A stretch of 64,000 bases of DNA, taken from assembly GCF_042643485.1 (NCBI RefSeq), contig NZ_JBHRSJ010000036.1, forward strand, positions 1 to 64,000, read 5' to 3'. The stretch comes from Azotobacter bryophylli (GTDB lineage Bacteria; Pseudomonadota; Gammaproteobacteria; Pseudomonadales; Pseudomonadaceae). The notes under the pieces are model-generated. The model was not told the origin of the DNA and ran no database searches. It was given only the letters and a program-made list of their open reading frames with translations. Within the stretch, counting starts at the first letter, position 1, and every line of letters begins with the position of its first letter. The translations under genes and the position numbers were made by a program. Of the stretch, positions 48,484 to 58,163 are shown one piece after another.

Positions 48484-49127
48484 CAGGCGGAAGCGTCGAC
48501 CATGCCATGTCGAACCGCCAGCAGCGCCAGCTCGACATCGCTGGTGATGGAAAGCTTTTCGAAGATCCGGTAACGGTAAGTGTTGACCGTCTTCGGGGAC
48601 AGACAGAGCTTGTCGGAGATGCTCTGGACCTTCTCGCAGTTGGCGATCATCAGAGCGATCTGGATTTCCCGCTCGGACAGCAGATCGAAAGGAGAACCGC
48701 TCTGCTGCGGCTGGAAGGATTTGAGAGCGAGCTGCTGGGCGATCTGCGGACTGATGTAGCGCTGCCCGGCAAAGACCAGGCGGATGGCCTGGACCATTTC
48801 CTCGAGCGCCGCCCCCTTGGTCAGATAGCCGGCGGCACCGGCCTGCAACAGACGAGTCGGAAACGGATCCTCCTCGCAGACGGTAACCGCAATGACCTTG
48901 ATGTCAGGATTGCTGCGCGACAGCTTGCGCGTAGCCTCCAGGCCGCCGATGCCCGGCATCTTGACGTCCATCAGGACCACATCCGGCTTGAGTTCGCGGG
49001 CCTTTTTCAGGGCTTCCTCGCCCGATTCGGCCTGCCCTACCACTTTCAGGCCATCCATATCAGCCAGCATTCGGGTTATACCGGCTCGCACTAGATCATG
49101 GTCGTCGACCACAAGCACCCTAATCAA
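48483..49127 (-). CDS. gacA: Response regulator GacA (UvrY)
   Basis: 214 residues. Receiver domain with Asp8/Asp9 (VVDDHD), phosphoacceptor Asp54 in VVLMDVKMPG and Lys in YLTKG; LuxR-type helix-turn-helix at about 148-205 (LCLSPKTVNTYRYRIFEKL). Partner of the GacS kinase, it switches on Rsm small RNAs that control secondary metabolism, biofilm and, in Azotobacter, alginate and polyhydroxybutyrate. Followed by uvrC as in most Pseudomonas. Confidence 0.97.
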   Translation of the reverse strand: MIRVLVVDDHDLVRAGITRMLADMDGLKVVGQAESGEEALKKARELKPDVVLMDVKMPGIGGLEATRKLSRSNPDIKVIAVTVCEEDPFPTRLLQAGAAGYLTKGAALEEMVQAIRLVFAGQRYISPQIAQQLALKSFQPQQSGSPFDLLSEREIQIALMIANCEKVQSISDKLCLSPKTVNTYRYRIFEKLSITSDVELALLAVRHGMVDASA

Positions 49128-49555
49128 CGGACACCTCGTATCGCGTCAACACCGCAGAAGGCGGCCTATTGGAAGAACGCTCGACTCTGAGGGATCGGTC
49201 AGACAAGACCGATCCTATTCGACGAGAAGATGGCGGAGGCAAAGCCGTTCGCTTGCTAACCGATCCGGCAGAACCCCACACAACCCAGACACCATGCCTC
49301 TTACAGCCGCCCCAGTTTCCTCAGAAACAGCAGAGCCACCCAGATGGAATTCATTGTTTTAAGCGCGTCGATGGTAACAGAGAATCGAGCGAATGGGAGA
49401 CGGGGGATAGTACCGTTCGGTCGGTTAACGATCCATTACATCCGGTCTAGGACGGGGGTTTCGGCACTGGCCCCCAAGACAGGAGGGTCGGTCGCACGGT
49501 CATTGATCCACAGCGCTCGATGCAGTAAGTTAATGCCCATCAACGGAGATGATTC
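49128..49555. promoter_or_regulatory. Divergent intergenic region between gacA and the aromatic leader
   Basis: About 430 bp without a gene. A perfect 9-bp inverted repeat (GGATCGGTC, AGACAA, GACCGATCC) lies at 49192-49215, about 65 bp upstream of gacA, with no T tract, so it may be an operator. The gacA promoter and, on the other strand, the leader-peptide promoter must both be here. TTGATC at 49503 is a possible -35 for the latter, with a poor -10. Confidence 0.55.
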
Positions 49556-49693
49556 ATGCCGCACTTCGCCCACATCGAGCCATTCGCCCACACCAAGGCC
49601 GTTCGCGCCTTGATCGCAGGCGCGCATGCCCGAATGGCGACCGCAGCAGGATATTTCTTCTATGGGTATTGGTTTCGCCAAGGGCGCGCCTAA
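49556..49693 (+). CDS. Aromatic-rich leader peptide upstream of DAHP synthase
   Basis: 45 codons. GGAG precedes ATG 49556 by about 8 nt. The C-terminal part reads GYFFYGYWF, eight aromatic residues in nine codons (two Phe, three Tyr, one Trp, one more Phe, with one Gly) at 49649-49675. An intrinsic terminator follows 70 nt later, then the DAHP synthase gene. This is the layout of attenuation: ribosome stalling at aromatic codons would prevent the terminator from forming. Not present among other small ORFs here. The call as leader peptide is inference from layout. Confidence 0.75.
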   Translation: MPHFAHIEPFAHTKAVRALIAGAHARMATAAGYFFYGYWFRQGRA

Positions 49694-49743
49694 TATCCAG
49701 ACAGGCGGCCCACCTCAGCAGGGTCGCCAACCAAAGCTTCACG

Positions 49744-49781
49744 AACCCCCGGTCGGCATCCCCACCGGGGGTTTTGCTTTT
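49744..49781 (+). terminator. Attenuator-type terminator before DAHP synthase
   Basis: AACCCCCGGT pairs with ACCGGGGGTT around CGGCATCCCC, followed by TTGCTTTT. It lies between the leader peptide and the DAHP synthase gene on the same strand. Confidence 0.85.
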
Positions 49782-49825
49782 CCGGGGCTGAACAAATCGA
49801 TCGAGACAAAACAGAGGACCGATCC

Positions 49826-49924
49826 ATGTGCACCGAATACCTCCTTTACGACTTCAGCCAATCTGACTGGCGATTTTGCGACAGCGCCGATCACCTCATT
49901 ACATCGAGTCGAAAACACAGATAG
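49826..49924 (+). CDS. Possible second small peptide before DAHP synthase
   Basis: 32 codons from ATG 49826 with AGAGGA upstream; it stops at 49922-49924, 50 bp before the DAHP synthase start. It contains Tyr, Tyr, Phe, Trp and Phe in the first 17 residues (EYLLYDFSQSDWRF). It may be a second control peptide or a chance frame. Confidence 0.3.
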   Translation: MCTEYLLYDFSQSDWRFCDSADHLITSSRKHR

Positions 49925-49974
49925 AGCGCCGTGCGCGGTTCGCTGCCGACCGCGCCGGCCGAGGATGACCATCA

Positions 49975-51033
49975 ATGAATTCTCACTTTACTCCCGCCCT
50001 GCCATCCCGCGGTCGCCAGACGATCCAGGCGCTGCCCACACCCGCTGAGCTTCACCAGCGTCTACCGCTCTCGGCGCCGCTCGCCGACCAGGTACGGGCT
50101 GACCGCCAAGCCGTGCGCGCCGTACTCGACGGCGACGACCCGCGCCTGCTGGTGGTGGTCGGCCCCTGCTCCATCCACGATGCGGATTCCGCGTTGGACT
50201 ACGCCCAGCGACTCGCCGAACTGACCCCGCAGGTCGACGACCAGCTGCTGCTGGTCATGCGCGCCTACATGGAAAAACCACGTACCACGGTCGGCTGGAA
50301 GGGAATGGTCTACGACCCGCAGCTGGATGGCAGCGGTGGCATGGCCGATGGTCTGGCCTCGTCCCGACGCTTGATGCTGGGAATGCTCGAACTCGGTCTG
50401 CCGCTGGCGACCGAACTGCTGCAACCGCTGGTGGCCGGCTATTTCGACGATCTGCTGAGCTGGGCGGCAATCGGCGCGCGTACCAGCGAATCGCAGATTC
50501 ATCGCGAACTGGTGAGCGGGCTGGAGCTGGCGGTGGGATTCAAGAACGGCACCGATGGCAGCCTGGGCATCGCCTGCGACGCCATGCGCTCGGCAACCCA
50601 TCCCCATGGCCATTTCGGCCTCGACCTGCACGGCCGGCCGGCCCAGGTGATGACCCACGGAAACCCGGACACCCACCTGGTCCTGCGCGGAGGGCATAGC
50701 GGGCCGAACTACGACGAGGCGAGCGTGACGGCTGCACGGGCCGCGCTGGAGCGCGCCGGCATAACGCCGCGAATCATGGTCGACTGCAGCCACGCCAACA
50801 GCGGCAAGGACCCACTGCGCCAGCCAGCTGTACTGGAGAGCGTCATCGACCAGCGTCTGGCCGGGCAGGACGCGCTGCGCGGGGTGATGTTGGAGAGCCA
50901 TCTGCTCGATGGCTGCCAGCCGCTTTCCGGCGATTTGCGCTACGGGGTATCGATCACCGACGGCTGCCTGGGCTGGGACGGAACCGAGCGGCTGCTGCTG
51001 CGGGCAGCCGAACGGCTGCGGCACGGCGCCTGA
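49975..51033 (+). CDS. 3-deoxy-7-phosphoheptulonate (DAHP) synthase, class I
   Basis: 352 residues, normal AroF/G/H length. VVVGPCSIHDADSALDYAQRL near the N-terminus and MVDCSHANSGKDPL around 255-268 are the class I signatures (Cys and His metal ligands). It condenses phosphoenolpyruvate and erythrose 4-phosphate, the first step to chorismate and all aromatic amino acids. Feedback type (Phe, Tyr or Trp) cannot be read from sequence alone. The upstream leader and terminator suggest transcriptional control by aromatic amino acid supply. Confidence 0.95.
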   Translation: MNSHFTPALPSRGRQTIQALPTPAELHQRLPLSAPLADQVRADRQAVRAVLDGDDPRLLVVVGPCSIHDADSALDYAQRLAELTPQVDDQLLLVMRAYMEKPRTTVGWKGMVYDPQLDGSGGMADGLASSRRLMLGMLELGLPLATELLQPLVAGYFDDLLSWAAIGARTSESQIHRELVSGLELAVGFKNGTDGSLGIACDAMRSATHPHGHFGLDLHGRPAQVMTHGNPDTHLVLRGGHSGPNYDEASVTAARAALERAGITPRIMVDCSHANSGKDPLRQPAVLESVIDQRLAGQDALRGVMLESHLLDGCQPLSGDLRYGVSITDGCLGWDGTERLLLRAAERLRHGA

Positions 51034-51063
51034 TCCGGCGCCGCACGCCGAAGCCCCGGCGCT

Positions 51064-51279
51064 TCACAGCTTGGCGATGGACACCTCGGTGGATTTGACG
51101 AAGGCGATCACTTCGCTGCCGACCGTGAGCTCAAGCTCGCGGACAGAACGGGTGGTGATCACCGAGGTGACGATGCCGGCGGCGGTCTGCACATCGATCT
51201 CGGACAGCACCGGCCCTTCGATGATGTCACGCACGGTGCCTTTGAACTGGTTGCGAACGTTGATGGCTTTGATGGTCAT
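51064..51279 (-). CDS. ssuF: Molybdopterin-binding (Mop/TOBE) protein SsuF
   Basis: 71 residues, a single Mop/TOBE domain (INVRNQFKGTVRDIIEGPV, then VTSVITTRSVRELELTVGSEV). It is the last gene of the ssu cluster, as in P. putida where the Mop-like SsuF is needed for sulfonate use. It probably binds molybdate or acts as a molybdenum-related accessory factor. The gap to ssuB is 28 bp. Confidence 0.88.
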   Translation of the reverse strand: MTIKAINVRNQFKGTVRDIIEGPVLSEIDVQTAAGIVTSVITTRSVRELELTVGSEVIAFVKSTEVSIAKL

Positions 51280-51307
51280 GGGGTCTTCCTCAGTGTGGGG
51301 GGTATGG

Positions 51308-52108
51308 TTAAAGCGCCCAGCGCAGTTCGCTCGGCAGCGGTGAAACGGGTTCGGGGGTCTGGGGCGCAGCGGGTTGGCCGAGCACCTGTTCGAGAACCCG
51401 GGCCTCCAGCGCGGCGAGCGCCGCCGAGCCGCGGGTACGGGGACGGGGCAATCGCACCGGCAGGTCCAGCCCGATGTGCCCTTTCTCGATCAGGATCACC
51501 CGGTCGGCGACCGCTACCGCCTCGTTGACGTCGTGGGTCACCAGCAGCACGGTGAAACCGTGCTCGCGCCAGAGGTTCTCGATCAGTTGCTGCATCTCAA
51601 TGCGGGTCAGCGCATCCAGCGCGCCCAACGGCTCGTCGAGTAGCAGCAGGCGGGGCCGATGGATCAGCGCCCGGGCCAGGGCGACGCGCTGCTTCTGCCC
51701 GCCGGACAGGGACGAAGGCCACTCGCCGGCGCGGTCGGCGAGGCCCACCGCGGCGAGCGCCTCCTCCGCGTCCGGCCGCCAGTTGCCGGACAGGCCCAGA
51801 CCGACGTTGTCGATCACCCGCTTCCAGGGCAGCAGGCGCGAATCCTGGAACATCAGCCGGATACCGTCGCGGGCGGTGGCCAGCGAGCCGCCGTCCAGCT
51901 TGAGTTCGCCGCCGCTGGGCTGGTCGAGCCCGGCCAGCAGACGCAGCAAGGTGCTCTTGCCGCAGCCACTGCGACCGACCACCGCGACGAACTGCCCGGC
52001 CGGCACCTGCAGGTCGATGTCGGCGAGGACCCGGCGCTCGCCGAAGTCCTTGCGCAGACCGCGCAGGCTCAGCGAGGTGCCGCGATTGAGGGAATGCAAT
52101 GCGGTCAT
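51308..52108 (-). CDS. ssuB: Aliphatic sulfonate ABC transporter, ATP-binding protein
   Basis: 266 residues from ATG 52108. Walker A GRSGCGKST, signature LSGGQKQRVALARAL, Walker B LLLLDEPLGAL, and the switch His in LLVTHDVNEAV are all in order. A longer frame upstream lies over ssuC. It drives sulfonate uptake with SsuC and SsuA. The start overlaps the ssuC stop by ATGA. Confidence 0.95.
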   Translation of the reverse strand: MTALHSLNRGTSLSLRGLRKDFGERRVLADIDLQVPAGQFVAVVGRSGCGKSTLLRLLAGLDQPSGGELKLDGGSLATARDGIRLMFQDSRLLPWKRVIDNVGLGLSGNWRPDAEEALAAVGLADRAGEWPSSLSGGQKQRVALARALIHRPRLLLLDEPLGALDALTRIEMQQLIENLWREHGFTVLLVTHDVNEAVAVADRVILIEKGHIGLDLPVRLPRPRTRGSAALAALEARVLEQVLGQPAAPQTPEPVSPLPSELRWAL

Positions 52109-52899
52109 CGAGCGGTCTCCTTGCTCTGATAGGCCGGATGCCAGCGCAGCCAGGCACGCTCCAGGGCGCGGGCGGCGACGTCGGCCAGCTTGCCGAGCAC
52201 CGCGTAGAGCAGAATCGCCAGCACCACGATGTCGGTCTGCAGGAATTCTCGGGCGTTCATCGCCAGATAGCCGATGCCGGAGCTGGCGGAGATGGTCTCG
52301 GCGACGATCAGGGTCAGCCACATCAGACCGAGGGCGAAACGCACGCCGACCAGGATCGACGGCAGCGCGCCGGGCAGGATCACCTGGCGGAACATGGCGA
52401 AGCCCGACAGCCCGTAGCTGCGCGCCATTTCCAGCAGCGCCGGGTCGACGTTGCGGATGCCGTGGTAAGTGTTGAGGTAGATCGGGAACAGCGTGCCGAG
52501 GGCGACCAGGAAGATCTTCGCGGTCTCGTCGATGCCGAACCAGAGGATCACCAGCGGGATCAGCGCCAGATGCGGCACGTTGCGGATCATCTGCACCGAG
52601 CTGTCGAGCAGGCGTTCGCCCCAGTGCGACAGCCCGCTGACCAGCCCCAACAGCAGCCCCAGGCCGCCGCCGATGGCGAAGCCAACACCGGCGCGCCAGC
52701 CGCTGATGGCCAGGTGGTTCCAGATCTCCCCGCTCGCCAGCAGCGCCCAGCCGGCCTGCAGCACCGCGCTCGGCGCCGGCAGGATGCGGCTGGACAGCCA
52801 GCCGGTGCTCACCGCGGTCTGCCAGATCGCCAGCAGCGCCAGCGGCAAGGCCCAGGGCGCCAGGCGCCGGGTCAGGGTGTCGAGGGATATAAGGCTCAT
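52105..52899 (-). CDS. ssuC: Aliphatic sulfonate ABC transporter permease
   Basis: 264 residues with about six membrane segments and the BPD-transport EAA-type loop (EMARSYGLSGFAMFRQVILPGALPSI) that docks onto SsuB. SsuC forms the inner-membrane channel. It overlaps ssuB by 4 nt and follows ssuD by 33 bp in the operon. Confidence 0.95.
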   Translation of the reverse strand: MSLISLDTLTRRLAPWALPLALLAIWQTAVSTGWLSSRILPAPSAVLQAGWALLASGEIWNHLAISGWRAGVGFAIGGGLGLLLGLVSGLSHWGERLLDSSVQMIRNVPHLALIPLVILWFGIDETAKIFLVALGTLFPIYLNTYHGIRNVDPALLEMARSYGLSGFAMFRQVILPGALPSILVGVRFALGLMWLTLIVAETISASSGIGYLAMNAREFLQTDIVVLAILLYAVLGKLADVAARALERAWLRWHPAYQSKETAR

Positions 52900-52932
52900 T
52901 TCAGGATTCCCCGTGCAGGTCGGCTGGCAGTC

Positions 52933-54078
52933 TCAACCGACTACCGCCGTCTTAGGCAGCAGGTCGTTGCCGACGATCTCGCCCACCGGCGCGAGTCCGG
53001 CGGCCCCTTGTGCCTGCGGACGAACCAGATCCAGACGGGGAAAGAGCAGTTCGGCGACCCGGTACGCTTCCTCCAGATGCGGATAGCCGGAGAACACGAA
53101 GGTATCGATGCCCAGATCCGCGTACTCACGGATACGTGCAGCCACGGTGTCCGGATCGCCGACCAGGGCGGTGCCAGCACCGCTGCGGGTGAGGCCGACC
53201 CCGGCCCAGAGGTTGGGGGACACCTCCAGCTTGTCGCGACGTCCGCCGTGCAGGGCGGCCATGCGCTGCTGGCCGACCGAGTCGTAGCGAGCGAAGGATT
53301 CCTGGGCACGGGCGATAGTTTCGTCGTCCAGATGGCTGATCAGGCGCTCGGCCGCCCGCCAGGCTTCGTCGTTGGTTTCCCGCACGATCACGTGCAGACG
53401 GATGCCGAAGCGCACCTGGCGGCCGTGCTTGGCGGCGCGCCGGCGCACGTCGTCGAGCTTCTCCGCGACCGCGGCCGGCGGCTCGCCCCAGGTGAGGTAA
53501 AGGTCGACCTGCTCGCCGGCCAGCTCGTGGGCCGCCTCCGAGGAGCCGCCGAAGTACAGCGGCGGATGCGGCTGCTGGGTCGGCGGATAGAGCAGCTTGG
53601 CGCCCTCCACCTGGATGTGCTTGCCGGCGAAGTCGACGGTCTCCCCGGCCAGCAGGCTGCGCCAGATACGGGTGAACTCGTCGGCCGCTTCGTAGCGTTC
53701 GGCATGGGACAGGTGCAGTCCGTCGCCGGCGAGCTCGTCCGGAGCGCCGCCGGTGACCAGGTTGAACAGCGCGCGGCCGCCGGAAAGTCGGTCGAGGGTC
53801 GCAGCCTGACGCGCGGCCACGGTCGGCGAGATGATGCCGGGACGCAGGGCGACGAGGAATTTCAGCCGCTGCGTGACCGGAATCAGCGAGGCGGCGACCA
53901 GCCAGGAGTCCTCGCAGGAGCGCCCGGTGGGAATCAGCACGCCGCCGAAGCCGAGGCGGTCGGCGGCCTGGGCCACCTGCTGCAGGTAGCTGTGATCCAC
54001 GGTGCGGGCGCTTTCGGAGGTGCCCAGGTAGTGGCCGTCGCCATGGGTGGGGAGGAACCAGAAGATATTGAGGCTCAT
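52933..54078 (-). CDS. ssuD: FMNH2-dependent alkanesulfonate monooxygenase
   Basis: 381 residues from ATG 54078. The N-terminus MSLNIFWFLPTHGDGHYLGT and SWLVAASLIPVTQRLKFLVALRPG plus NLVTGG are the SsuD-type luciferase-like fold. It uses reduced FMN from SsuE and oxygen to release sulfite from C1-C10 alkanesulfonates. A frame reaching 54171 has no ribosome site. Confidence 0.96.
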   Translation of the reverse strand: MSLNIFWFLPTHGDGHYLGTSESARTVDHSYLQQVAQAADRLGFGGVLIPTGRSCEDSWLVAASLIPVTQRLKFLVALRPGIISPTVAARQAATLDRLSGGRALFNLVTGGAPDELAGDGLHLSHAERYEAADEFTRIWRSLLAGETVDFAGKHIQVEGAKLLYPPTQQPHPPLYFGGSSEAAHELAGEQVDLYLTWGEPPAAVAEKLDDVRRRAAKHGRQVRFGIRLHVIVRETNDEAWRAAERLISHLDDETIARAQESFARYDSVGQQRMAALHGGRRDKLEVSPNLWAGVGLTRSGAGTALVGDPDTVAARIREYADLGIDTFVFSGYPHLEEAYRVAELLFPRLDLVRPQAQGAAGLAPVGEIVGNDLLPKTAVVG

Positions 54079-54187
54079 GGAGTGGTCTCCTTGCGAAATC
54101 GGGTCGTCTGCCGTCGCCCGGCGAATGCACGGGGCCGGCGCTGCGGATTGGCTATCGTCGGGCGCCGCCATCCCTGGCGGCGAAAGC

Positions 54188-55150
54188 TCATTGCCGCGCC
54201 ACCTTGGCCGGCGGCGTCCAGATCACGTCCTTGACGCTCAGGCGCTTGGGAATCAGCTTGAGGTCGGCGAAGGTGTCGGCGATCTTCTGTTGCGCCTCGG
54301 TCACCTGCGGCGAGATGAAGAGCGCCCCGTAGCCCTGGCGCTCGACCGCCAGCTTCGCGATGTCCTCGGGAAGACCCAGCAACGGTGCGACCTGGGTGGT
54401 GGCCTGGGCCTCGTTGCCCTTGACCCACTCGCCCACCGTGCGGATCTCCTCGACTAGGGCGCTGATCACCTGCGGATGCTTCTCGGCGAAGGTGCGGGTC
54501 GCCAGGTAGAACTGATGGTTGTCCACCAGCCCCTGACCGTCGCGCAGGATGCGGGCCTGCAGCTGTTTCTCGGCGGCGGACAGGAACGGATCCCAGATCA
54601 CCCAGGCATCGACGCTGCCGCGCTCGAAGGCGGCGCGCGCATCGGACGGCGGCAGGTAGACCGGCTGGATGTCGCCGTACTTCAGTCCGGCATCCTCCAG
54701 GGCCCGCACCAGCAGGTAGTGCACGTTGGAGCCCTTGTTAAGGACGACCTTCTTGCCTTTCAGCTCGGCCACCGAGCGGATCTTGGAATCCTTTGGCACC
54801 AGAATCGCCTCGCCGGTCGGTGCCGGCGGCTCATGGGCCACGTAGACCAGGTCGGCGCCGGCCGCCTGGGCGAAGACCGGCGGGGTCTCCCCGGTGACGC
54901 CGAAATCGACGGAGCCGACGTTGAGCCCTTCGAGCAGCTGGGGGCCGCCGGGGAACTCGGTCCACTGCACGTCGACGCCCTGCTCGCCCAGCCGCTTCTC
55001 CAGCGTGCCGCGGGACTTGAGCAGCACCAGGGTGCCGTATTTCTGATAGCCGATCCGCAGGGTCTCGGCCTGGGCTTGGGTAATGGCGCCAAAGGAAAGG
55101 GCCGCGGCAAACAGGGCGACCAGACCTCGGCGCAAAGTTGCGGTGCGCAT
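54188..55150 (-). CDS. ssuA: Sulfonate-binding periplasmic protein
   Basis: 320 residues from ATG 55150. A Sec signal peptide (residues 1-28, ending TQAQA) is followed by the NMT1/SsuA-type binding domain (LRIGYQKYGTLVLLKSRGTLE, GGPQLLEGLNVGSVDFG, DAWVIWDPFLSAAEKQ). It delivers sulfonates to SsuCB. Gap to ssuD about 110 bp. Confidence 0.95.
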   Translation of the reverse strand: MRTATLRRGLVALFAAALSFGAITQAQAETLRIGYQKYGTLVLLKSRGTLEKRLGEQGVDVQWTEFPGGPQLLEGLNVGSVDFGVTGETPPVFAQAAGADLVYVAHEPPAPTGEAILVPKDSKIRSVAELKGKKVVLNKGSNVHYLLVRALEDAGLKYGDIQPVYLPPSDARAAFERGSVDAWVIWDPFLSAAEKQLQARILRDGQGLVDNHQFYLATRTFAEKHPQVISALVEEIRTVGEWVKGNEAQATTQVAPLLGLPEDIAKLAVERQGYGALFISPQVTEAQQKIADTFADLKLIPKRLSVKDVIWTPPAKVARQ

Positions 55151-55283
55151 GGCACTCTCCTTCGCATGGGGTTCGGATTCACGGCCTGCTTGCCCGTTGG
55201 CGGGCGAGTAAGACTGTCGAGAGCCACCGTATGAGGCGGCGTGTTTCAAGCGCGGCCCGGAGGTCGTCCGAGTAAGGCGCAGT

Positions 55284-55877
55284 TCAGATGCTCCAGCGAG
55301 CGGTACTCAGGCGTTGCGGCAGCAGCGCCGGATCGAGCGGCTGCGGACGACGCGCCAGCGCGGCGTGGAACTGCTCCAGCGCCTGTTCGAGACGGGCTTC
55401 CAGCTCCGGCTCCAGACGTGCCGGCCGCCCTTCGTCGGCATAGGCGATCTGCTGGTCCACGGCGAATACGCCCTGGTGGATCTCCTGGGTCTTCAACGCC
55501 GCCAGCACCGGCTTGAGGGCGTAATCCACCGCGAGCATGTGCGCGCTGCTCCCGGCGGTGGCGATGGGCAGCACCGCCTTGTGTTCCAGGGCGCGCTCCG
55601 GGAGCACGTCCAGTAGCGTCTTGAGGGCGCCGGAGAAGGACGCCTTGTACACCGGCGTGGCGATCAGCAGGCCGTCGGCCTGGGCGACGTGGGCCTGCAG
55701 CGTCTGGATCAGCGGACTGTCGAAGCGGGCGAAGAGGAGATCCTCGGCGGCGAAGTCGCGCACCTGGTAGTCGACCACCTCGACTCCGCGCTGCTGCAGA
55801 CGCTGGCGGGCGAACTCCAGCAGCACTCCGGACCGCGAGCGCTGGCTGGGACTGCCGGCTAGGGAAACGACCAACAT
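55284..55877 (-). CDS. ssuE: NAD(P)H-dependent FMN reductase
   Basis: 197 residues, flavodoxin-like fold. VSLAGSPSQRSRSGVLLEFA is the phosphate-binding start and PVYKASFSGALKTLLDVLP the SsuE signature. It supplies FMNH2 to SsuD. The 133-bp gap to ssuA is long enough for a promoter, while lsfA lies 30 bp upstream. Confidence 0.95.
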   Translation of the reverse strand: MLVVSLAGSPSQRSRSGVLLEFARQRLQQRGVEVVDYQVRDFAAEDLLFARFDSPLIQTLQAHVAQADGLLIATPVYKASFSGALKTLLDVLPERALEHKAVLPIATAGSSAHMLAVDYALKPVLAALKTQEIHQGVFAVDQQIAYADEGRPARLEPELEARLEQALEQFHAALARRPQPLDPALLPQRLSTARWSI

Positions 55878-55907
55878 GGGAATTTCCTTATGACGGAGCG
55901 ACCGGGA

Positions 55908-56546
55908 TCAGCGGTTCGGCTGCGGGGTGAGGCGCAGGTAAGGCTTCACCGCGCGGTAGCCCTTGGGGAAGCGCTGCTTGAGCTCGGCTTCGTCCTTGAG
56001 CGAAGGCACGATCACCACATCGTCGCCGTCCTGCCAGTTGGCCGGGGTGGCGACCTTGTAGTTGTCGGTCAGCTGCAGCGAGTCGATCACCCGCAGGATC
56101 TCGTGGAAGTTGCGGCCGGTGCTCGCCGGGTAGGTGATGATCAGGCGGACCTTCTTCTGCGGATCGATGATGAACAGCGAGCGCACGGTCAGGGTGTCGT
56201 TGGCGTTCGGGTGGATCAGATCGTAGAGGTCGGAGACCTTGCGGTCGGCATCGGCCAGAATCGGGAAGTTCACCCGGGTCTGCTGGGTCTCGTTGATGTC
56301 CTCGATCCATTTCACGTGGGACTCCACCGGATCGACCGACAGGGCGATGGCCTTGACGTTGCGCTTGGCGAACTCGTCCTTCAGCTTGGCGGTGAAACCC
56401 AGCTCGGTGGTGCAGACCGGAGTGAAGTCCGCCGGGTGGGAGAAGAGAATCCCCCAGCTGTCGCCGAGCCAATCGTGGAAACGGATGCGGCCGGCGCTGG
56501 AGTCCTGTTCGAAGTCGGGGGCGATGTCGCCCAGGCGGATGCTCAT
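55908..56546 (-). CDS. lsfA: 1-Cys peroxiredoxin LsfA
   Basis: 212 residues from ATG 56546. The peroxidatic Cys is in SHPADFTPVCTTELG at about 47, and the C-terminal arm of Prx6-type proteins is present (NFHEILRVIDSLQLTD). There is no clear resolving Cys. LsfA proteins protect against peroxide during sulfur starvation and sit before ssuE in Pseudomonas. First gene of the ssu cluster. Confidence 0.93.
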   Translation of the reverse strand: MSIRLGDIAPDFEQDSSAGRIRFHDWLGDSWGILFSHPADFTPVCTTELGFTAKLKDEFAKRNVKAIALSVDPVESHVKWIEDINETQQTRVNFPILADADRKVSDLYDLIHPNANDTLTVRSLFIIDPQKKVRLIITYPASTGRNFHEILRVIDSLQLTDNYKVATPANWQDGDDVVIVPSLKDEAELKQRFPKGYRAVKPYLRLTPQPNR

Positions 56547-56798
56547 GGGTGTTGCTCCTGCTGTGATGTCCTGATGGGTTGCCACTATGCGCAGGACGTC
56601 AAAAAAACAAAAAGAATATATTTTTATTTTTTAGTAACCATTAGGAATATAAGTTCTCAGTGAGAAAATTTCCTATAGTGTTCCCCTGCGCCCGATTGCC
56701 GTTCCGTCCCAGGCGCAACCGCCCGGCCGGAGCAACCGAGCCGCGCACGTTGCCGGTCTGGAGAAACACGGCGATACCAGACACACCGGGAGACCTCC
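56547..56798. promoter_or_regulatory. Divergent promoter region, lsfA-ssu and sirtuin
   Basis: About 250 bp. The lsfA side (56595-56680) is strikingly AT-rich (AAAAAATAAAAATATATTC on the minus strand) in a GC-rich genome, with TATATT- and TATAGG-like boxes suited to a sulfur-starvation promoter of the CysB/Cbl type. I cannot identify the exact activator site. Confidence 0.5.
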
Positions 56799-57644
<846 letters not shown>

Positions 57645-57653
57645 CGGGAAGGA

Positions 57654-57965
57654 TCAGGGCAGCGGGCGAATGCTCGGCACGTCGAAATGCACGGCGAGGA
57701 TCGCCACCAGCTCCGCCAGGCCGAGGTTTTCCTGGGTGTCGGTGGCGTTCGGGTATTCCAGGTGCACGCCGTAACGCCCGGGCCCCTGGCCCAGGGTGTG
57801 CAGCCAGGCGCGGACCCCGGCCTCGCGGCCATGGAGGAGGTAGACCGCCCGCGGGTCCAAGGAGGTCGCCGCATCGATGTCGAAGGCATCCGGTCCCAGC
57901 TGCTCGTTCAGCAGCAGGAGCACGTGGCGGATGTCCTGATGTTTGTCCAGCGCCCAAATGTTCAT
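57654..57965 (-). CDS. Small conserved-looking protein, unknown
   Basis: 103 residues, convergent with the sirtuin (9 bp apart). HVLLLLNEQLGPDAFDIDAAT, AVYLLHGREAGVRAWLHTLG and VHLEYPNA suggest an alpha/beta fold. Coding bias agrees with the host (GC-rich third positions). I do not recognise the family. Relation to the nearby hydrogenase genes is not shown by sequence. Confidence 0.6.
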   Translation of the reverse strand: MNIWALDKHQDIRHVLLLLNEQLGPDAFDIDAATSLDPRAVYLLHGREAGVRAWLHTLGQGPGRYGVHLEYPNATDTQENLGLAELVAILAVHFDVPSIRPLP

Positions 57966-58163
57966 GATCCCATCCCTAACCTGTCGCCATTCACTAAACT
58001 GATGATCGCAAACCCGTCCGGTAATCGATAGCGGCCGGCGGCTGCGATTGGCACTCGCATGGTCTGATGACGATTTGGTTTAATGGGTTGCCATCGGCTG
58101 TTCGGCTGCGGAAAAGCCAGGCACGGATGCGCCGCTTTGCAATGGACAAGGAGGAAATAAGAA

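Noticed and set aside
46771..48573. 600-codon plus-strand open frame
   Set aside because: Antisense to uvrC, which has all expected domains; no independent evidence.
52099..54234. 711-codon plus-strand open frame across ssuC and ssuD
   Set aside because: It crosses several well-supported minus-strand genes and has low-complexity Gln/Gly/Ala composition; a GC shadow.
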